64,000 bases of DNA. Source: Betaproteobacteria bacterium. Lineage in GTDB: Bacteria; Pseudomonadota; Gammaproteobacteria; Burkholderiales; Burkholderiaceae. Numbering within the stretch: position 1 is the stretch's first letter; each line of letters starts with the position of its first letter. The position numbers and the translations under genes are program-made. The stretch lies in the NCBI GenBank assembly GCA_009783065.1, contig WRHV01000005.1:1-64000 (forward strand), read 5' to 3'. The notes below the pieces were generated by a model. The model saw only the letters and a list, made by a program, of their open reading frames with translations, had not been told where the DNA came from and made no database searches. Positions 59,670 to 64,000 of the stretch are shown one piece after another.

Positions 59670-59856
59670 GTAAGCGAAAAAAACAATTAAATCCCAAGGT
59701 TGAAAAGATTCGCAATTATAAAGGCTAGACGCTGTTTTTTGCGACTATTTTCAACAAGATTGAAAAAGAATTTTTTCTCTTGTTTTTAAAGGCTTACATG
59801 CGGAGGAATGTGTACGGGATTCCGAAATTTTTTGAGTAGCCGATACGAAGAAAATA

Positions 59857-61425
59857 CTAGAAAAGCGGGAACTTCCAGCCCCACCAGAAACGGTAGCATA
59901 ACAGGCCAACCAGAAAGCCGCATGCAAAATAAATCAGACTATTCACCAAACGCTTCATCCGTTTCTGCTCGGCAACAAGCTGCTTTAAGAGAGCTTCTTT
60001 TTCGGTATCCGGCTCAGCAATCCTGATCAATGCCTGTTGAATCAGGCGCGGCAACTGGGGGAAAATATGTCCGTACCGCACCGCTTCCTTGCGAAGCTGC
60101 TGAGCCATGCCCTTCAAGCCAATTTGTTCTTTCATCCACGCTTCCAAAATCGGCTTGGCTGTTTTCCATAAATCCAGATCCGGATCCAGTTGCCGTCCCA
60201 ATCCTTCAATATTTAACATGGTTTTCTGGAGCATCACCAATTGGGGCTGGATTTCAATATTGAAGCGGCGTGATGTCTGGAAAAGACGCACCAGCAACTG
60301 CCCAAGAGAAAAATCCTTGAGCGGTTTATCAAAGATCGGCTCGCAGCAGGTACGTACTGCGGCCTCCAGCTCTTCCACCCGCGTGTTTTTAGGCGCCCAT
60401 CCTGACTCAATATGCGCTTCGGCAACCCGCCGGTAATCATGATGGAAAAAAGCCAAAATATTTTCAGCCAGATAAGCCTTATCAAAATTACTCAGTGTCC
60501 CGACAATGCCGAAATCAATCACGACATAGCGCCCGTAAGTGGACATCTCGGCGGAAATGAAAATATTGCCCGGATGCATATCGGCATGGAAAAAACCATC
60601 ACGGAAAACCTGGGTCAGAAATATTTCAACCCCATTTTGGGCCAACTTTTTCAGATCAAGCCCCTCTGCCACCAACCGATCCGTCTGGGAAACAGAAATA
60701 CCGCGCACGCGCTCCATCACAATGACATTGCTCGAACAATATTCCCAATAAATTTCCGGAACAATCAATAATGGGGAATCGGCAAAATTACGTTTAAACT
60801 GGCTACAATTTGCTGCCTCACGCATTAAGTCCAGCTCATCATGCAATGACTTGTCGAATTCATCGATGACGTCCCGCAAACGAAGGCGGCGCGCATCTTC
60901 CCAGATTTTCTCGCTCCAATTGGCAATGGCGCGCATCAGCTCAATATCGCGGTCAATCCGTTTTCTCATACCGGGACGCAATACCTTGACAGCTACTTCA
61001 ACGCCGCTCTTTAAAACCGCAAAATGCACCTGCGCAACCGAAGCGGAAGCAACCGGATTGCGGTCAAAATGGGCAAACAGCTTATCCGGCGATGCACCCA
61101 GACTTTCCGTTATCTGCCGGACAGCCAACCCGGAATCAAACGGCGGCACCCGATCCTGCAACAGCGAAAGTTCTGCAACAATATCATCCGGCATCAAATC
61201 ACGGCGTGTGGACAACGCCTGTCCCAGCTTGATAAAAATGGGGCCAAGCGTTTCAAACGCCAGCCGAAGCCGCTCGCCTCGCGGCGCTGACAGATTTCGC
61301 CAGAAAAAAAGAGAGTTAAATAGTATGAAATATCGGGGTCCTCCGGAACTGGACAGCATAATATCGTCCAACCCGTACCGTATGACCACCCATAAAATTG
61401 TCAACAGCCGCCAAACTTTCCGCAT
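59857..61425 (-). CDS. ubiB: Ubiquinone biosynthesis regulatory kinase UbiB
   Basis: 522 residues. ABC1/ADCK-type atypical kinase motifs are present: KLGQALSTRRDLMPDDI (KxGQ), SASVAQVHFAVLKSGVEVAVK, FFHADMHPGNIFI and VVIDFGIVG. Two C-terminal hydrophobic helices anchor it in the inner membrane (SLIYFACGFLVGLLCYRFWW). It supports ubiquinone synthesis. ubiE and the Tim44-domain gene lie upstream on the same strand. Confidence 0.96.
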   Translation of the reverse strand: MRKVWRLLTILWVVIRYGLDDIMLSSSGGPRYFILFNSLFFWRNLSAPRGERLRLAFETLGPIFIKLGQALSTRRDLMPDDIVAELSLLQDRVPPFDSGLAVRQITESLGASPDKLFAHFDRNPVASASVAQVHFAVLKSGVEVAVKVLRPGMRKRIDRDIELMRAIANWSEKIWEDARRLRLRDVIDEFDKSLHDELDLMREAANCSQFKRNFADSPLLIVPEIYWEYCSSNVIVMERVRGISVSQTDRLVAEGLDLKKLAQNGVEIFLTQVFRDGFFHADMHPGNIFISAEMSTYGRYVVIDFGIVGTLSNFDKAYLAENILAFFHHDYRRVAEAHIESGWAPKNTRVEELEAAVRTCCEPIFDKPLKDFSLGQLLVRLFQTSRRFNIEIQPQLVMLQKTMLNIEGLGRQLDPDLDLWKTAKPILEAWMKEQIGLKGMAQQLRKEAVRYGHIFPQLPRLIQQALIRIAEPDTEKEALLKQLVAEQKRMKRLVNSLIYFACGFLVGLLCYRFWWGWKFPLF

Positions 61426-61533
61426 GATCCGGCAACTCCCTGTCCATTATTACCAATCCGATACAACAGCCTGTTTGCTGTAAAAGCATTTTTCAGACAC
61501 CACATTACAGCAAACCGCCTTTTTTTCAAAACA

Positions 61534-61564
61534 AAACCGCCCGCAGTGTTGATGCGGGCGGTTT
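61534..61564 (-). terminator. Rho-independent terminator after the Tim44-domain gene
   Basis: AAACCGCCCGC and GCGGGCGGTTT form a perfect 11-bp stem with a 9-base loop; on the minus strand it is followed by TTTTG-TTTTG, 31 bases after the stop of the upstream gene. It uncouples ubiB from ubiE. Confidence 0.88.
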
Positions 61565-61595
61565 GCGAACCTCTCCTTTATGACACAAGCGGCAA

Positions 61596-62543
61596 TCAGG
61601 ATAATTGTTGCACCCCCGCCAGTACCCATCCTTCTTTTCCGGAAACCGGGCGCGTCAAATTCCAGACTTCGGAAAAAGAGGTCAGGTCTGCATTCTGATC
61701 TTCTCTGATTGTGCCCGTGAATTTGACGCTGGTAAAATACTCATCGCCAATGGTTTCAATTCCCAGCAACTCCGCTTCCAGGGAAACAACATCCGTCACA
61801 TTCAAACCCGGGCCGCGTTCCTGAAGCTGCAACTTCATCTCGGCAAACATTTCGGGGGTTGTAAATTCACGGATATCATTGATATCCGCCTTATCCCATG
61901 CCGCCTGCATGCGGATGAAATAGGATTTGGCATTCCGGATAAAAGAATTCACTTCAAAATCGGCTGGAATATTCCAGGTAAACGGTTCACTGTCAGCGGC
62001 TGTTGCTGTCGCCGCCGACCCAAGTGCCTGAAAAGCACTGGGGCGAGAAAGGCCAGAACCAATCTGCGGCATACCGCTTGTACCGGACAGTTCATAATGG
62101 CTTCCCGAACCGGCTGATTGCTGGTAAACCGGCTGCTGCTTTTTTGACATCATACGGAAAATCATCCTGGCCGCCCAAACCACAATCAAAATCATCAGAA
62201 TCATGCTGATCATGCCGGCCAGTTCGCCGCCAATCCCCAGATGGGAAAGCAATGCGCCAAGCCCCAGTCCCAACAGCGCGCCGCCCAGTATGCCGCCCCA
62301 GCGACTTGCCGGCTTTGCCGCATTGGCTCCCTGCTGTGGCTGCTGTGACTTCTGGTTTGCAGCAGCCTGTTTTTGCTGTGCCGGGCTGGTTGCCGGCTGG
62401 CTCCGCTGCGCCGGCGACATCCGGCTGACATTCGAAGATTGGCGGCCAAATGAACCGCCACCGAAACGCCGGGCATACGCCTCTGTCACCACCATCGTGG
62501 ACAAACTGCTTACCAACACAAAAGCAAGTAATAATTTTTTCAT
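61596..62543 (-). CDS. Tim44-domain membrane protein
   Basis: 315 residues. A signal peptide (MKKLLLAFVLVSSLSTMVVT) precedes an RRFGGGSFGRQSS motif and a Gln/Ala/Pro-rich stretch, then hydrophobic segments (GILGGALLGLGLGALLSHLG and MISMILMILIVVWAARMIF), then a C-terminal Tim44-like domain (about 190-312). The role is unknown in bacteria; it is regularly linked to ubiE/ubiB in betaproteobacteria. Confidence 0.9.
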   Translation of the reverse strand: MKKLLLAFVLVSSLSTMVVTEAYARRFGGGSFGRQSSNVSRMSPAQRSQPATSPAQQKQAAANQKSQQPQQGANAAKPASRWGGILGGALLGLGLGALLSHLGIGGELAGMISMILMILIVVWAARMIFRMMSKKQQPVYQQSAGSGSHYELSGTSGMPQIGSGLSRPSAFQALGSAATATAADSEPFTWNIPADFEVNSFIRNAKSYFIRMQAAWDKADINDIREFTTPEMFAEMKLQLQERGPGLNVTDVVSLEAELLGIETIGDEYFTSVKFTGTIREDQNADLTSFSEVWNLTRPVSGKEGWVLAGVQQLS

Positions 62544-62556
62544 AAACTCCCTGTCT

Positions 62557-63291
62557 TTACAGTTTCAAGCCGGTATGCAAGGCTGCAATCCCGGCTGTCA
62601 AATTAAAATACTTCACACCAACAAACCCCACCTCCTGCATCATCTGCAAAAGGGCATCCTGATCAGGATGCATCCGGATAGACTCCGCCAGATAACGATA
62701 GCTATCTGTATCCTTCGCAACATATCCGCCAAGTCGTGGCAGGACAGAAAAAGAATATTGGTCATACAAACTCTGCAACGGTTTCCAGATTTTTGAAAAC
62801 TCCAGAACCAACAACTTACCGCCTGATTTTAGCACTCTCTTCATTTCAGACAATGCAGCCTCTTTGTGCGTCATATTCCGCAAACCAAAAGAAACCGACA
62901 CTCTATCAAAATAATTATCCGGAAAAGGAAGCTGCTCTGCATCACAAAGCAAAACCGGCACGATATACCCCTGATTGAGCAGTTTATCGCGTCCGAGATG
63001 CAGCATGGATTCATTAATATCCGTCAGCCAAACCTGTCCGCTGTCGCCTGCCTGCCGCGCGAAGGAAGATGCAAGATCGCCTGTTCCGCCGGCAATATCG
63101 AGTACCCTGAATCCCTCACGAACACCGGCCTGCGACACGGTAAACGCTTTCCACGTCCGGTGCAGCCCCGCAGACATCAGATCATTCATCAGATCATAAT
63201 GCTGCGCAACCCGGTTAAATACCCCCGCCACTTTCCGCGCTTTTTCCGGCTCATCAACCTGGCTGTAACCGAAGTGCGTTTTCTTATTCAT
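62557..63291 (-). CDS. ubiE: Ubiquinone/menaquinone methyltransferase UbiE
   Basis: 244 residues. The family segments [20 protein letters not shown] and [20 protein letters not shown] (SAM motif I) and [20 protein letters not shown] are clear. It C-methylates demethylmenaquinol and a ubiquinone intermediate. First gene of ubiE-Tim44, with 13 bases between the two. Confidence 0.96.
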   Translation of the reverse strand: MNKKTHFGYSQVDEPEKARKVAGVFNRVAQHYDLMNDLMSAGLHRTWKAFTVSQAGVREGFRVLDIAGGTGDLASSFARQAGDSGQVWLTDINESMLHLGRDKLLNQGYIVPVLLCDAEQLPFPDNYFDRVSVSFGLRNMTHKEAALSEMKRVLKSGGKLLVLEFSKIWKPLQSLYDQYSFSVLPRLGGYVAKDTDSYRYLAESIRMHPDQDALLQMMQEVGFVGVKYFNLTAGIAALHTGLKL

Positions 63292-63365
63292 TGTTATAGC
63301 TCGCTAACTGCGGTATCCATCAAAAAGCCGATGCCATTCTATTATTATATAACTTTCGCCCGCTA

Positions 63366-63791
63366 TTATTCTAAAATCCGCCGGATGGCCGCCTTCAGTT
63401 CAGGCAAAAGGGCGCGGCGCTTTTCCAGAACCCAAACATCCGGCTCACGCTGCTTCTCTCCCCAGATAGATTCAGGAAAATGGGCATCATCCGAAAAACG
63501 GGGAATCACATGCCAATGAAGATGAGGCACCATGTTACCCAAACTGGCCAGGTTCACTTTATCAGGACGCATCACATCACGAACAGCCTGCTCGACGGAC
63601 AAAACAACATTCATCATCTCCTGCCGGTCTCTCTCCGGCAAATCCGTCATTTCCGCAACATGATCCATCCAGATTACCCGGCAAAAACCCGGATAATCTA
63701 TGGTATCCACAAAGATCACCCGCCATTTTTCACTCTGAATAACAATCTGCTCATCCTGCCGGGGCTGACACAGCGCACAAGTTGATTTCAT
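63366..63791 (-). CDS. HIT-family hydrolase
   Basis: 141 residues from ATG 63791 (MKSTCALCQPRQDEQIVIQS) with GGGGAGG directly upstream; the frame is open further but that part overlaps the neighbouring gene. The catalytic histidine triad is PHLHWHVIPR. Family members hydrolyse nucleotide phosphoramidates or dinucleoside polyphosphates. Confidence 0.92.
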   Translation of the reverse strand: MKSTCALCQPRQDEQIVIQSEKWRVIFVDTIDYPGFCRVIWMDHVAEMTDLPERDRQEMMNVVLSVEQAVRDVMRPDKVNLASLGNMVPHLHWHVIPRFSDDAHFPESIWGEKQREPDVWVLEKRRALLPELKAAIRRILE

Positions 63792-63799
63792 ACCTCCCC

Positions 63800-64000
63800 T
63801 TAACCCAAAAATGCCGCAATATCCCGCCAGTATTCCAGAGGGATCAGCAAAAGCAGCCAGGTCATGATGAGATAACGCACAAACCGGCCAATAGCCATAT
63901 AAATCACACAGGGCCAAAAAGGCAGCCGTAGCCACCCGGCCAGTGTGCTCAGCGGATCACCAATTACCGGCAGCCAGGTCAGCAGCATGGTTTTCGCTCC
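63800..64000 (-). CDS. DedA/YqaA-family membrane protein, C-terminal part (cut by window edge)
   Basis: The frame runs in from the right edge without a start: GAKTMLLTWLPVIGDPLSTL, then AGWLRLPFWPCVIYMAIGRF. The TWLPVIGDPL segment and the following amphipathic helices are characteristic of YqaA, a small DedA/SNARE-associated protein. Ends 8 bases before the HIT gene, so the two are probably co-transcribed. Confidence 0.85.
   Translation of the reverse strand, partial: GAKTMLLTWLPVIGDPLSTLAGWLRLPFWPCVIYMAIGRFVRYLIMTWLLLLIPLEYWRDIAAFLG

Noticed and set aside
59040..59690. 216-codon open frame antisense to the sodium symporter
   Set aside because: Asn/His-rich shadow of a hydrophobic protein; no domain.

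Overview
The window reads as a chromosomal segment of a betaproteobacterium of the order Burkholderiales. The protein sequences and neighbourhoods (fur/bamE divergent pair, leuS-lptE-holA-proA, darP-mog, fmdB/aspS/nudB, ubiE-Tim44-ubiB) and the moderate GC content suggest Oxalobacteraceae, perhaps Oxalobacter. That placement is inference from gene content and was not tested by search.

Layout. 1-1890: minus-strand translation operon tRNA-Tyr, tRNA-Gly, tRNA-Thr, tuf, rpsJ (cut by the window edge) with a clear promoter. 2184-6793: small membrane protein, first copy of a 179-bp palindromic repeat, PBP4-type carboxypeptidase, then a Fur-box-controlled ferrous iron operon (feoA, feoB, small Cys-rich protein). 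6818-8931: OmpR-type two-component system. 9195-16140: two gene runs meeting tail to tail, with HAD phosphatase, lipase/esterase, two half-size SMR transporters, DegT aminotransferase, arginase-fold protein, FemAB/BioF2-type acyltransferase and class III aminotransferase; I could not assign this to a known pathway. 16400-18644: groESL with an overlapping heat-shock/vegetative promoter, a perfect CIRCE operator and a terminator. 18737-35479: housekeeping genes (ClC channel, M20 hydrolase, CBS protein, DUF155 protein, second repeat copy, fur, bamE, dapB, leuS, lptE, holA, proA, rRNA methyltransferase, fused pabA-pabB, pabC-like lyase).

35490-39309 is an AT-richer insert between pabC and pmbA, bounded by a 13-bp inverted repeat. 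It carries a small controller-like protein, an N6-adenine DNA methyltransferase and a PLD-fold (BfiI/NgoFVII-type) restriction endonuclease. 39334-52079 returns to core genes: pmbA, darP, mog, an esterase, yaeQ, a peptide ABC transporter operon with an exported M3 oligopeptidase, and a parvulin chaperone.

52101-55197 is a second defence-like islet: an 807-residue SIR2 + P-loop NTPase + helical-repeat protein (Avs/SIR2-STAND-like architecture) followed by a RelE/XRE-type toxin-antitoxin pair. 55314-64000 is core again: nudB, aspS, fmdB-like, sodium symporter, ubiB, Tim44-domain protein, ubiE, a HIT protein and a DedA/YqaA-like protein cut by the window end.

The strongest candidates for something new are the SIR2-NTPase protein, the repeat-bounded restriction-modification cassette, the tail-to-tail metabolic cluster at 9195-16140, and the palindromic repeat family.
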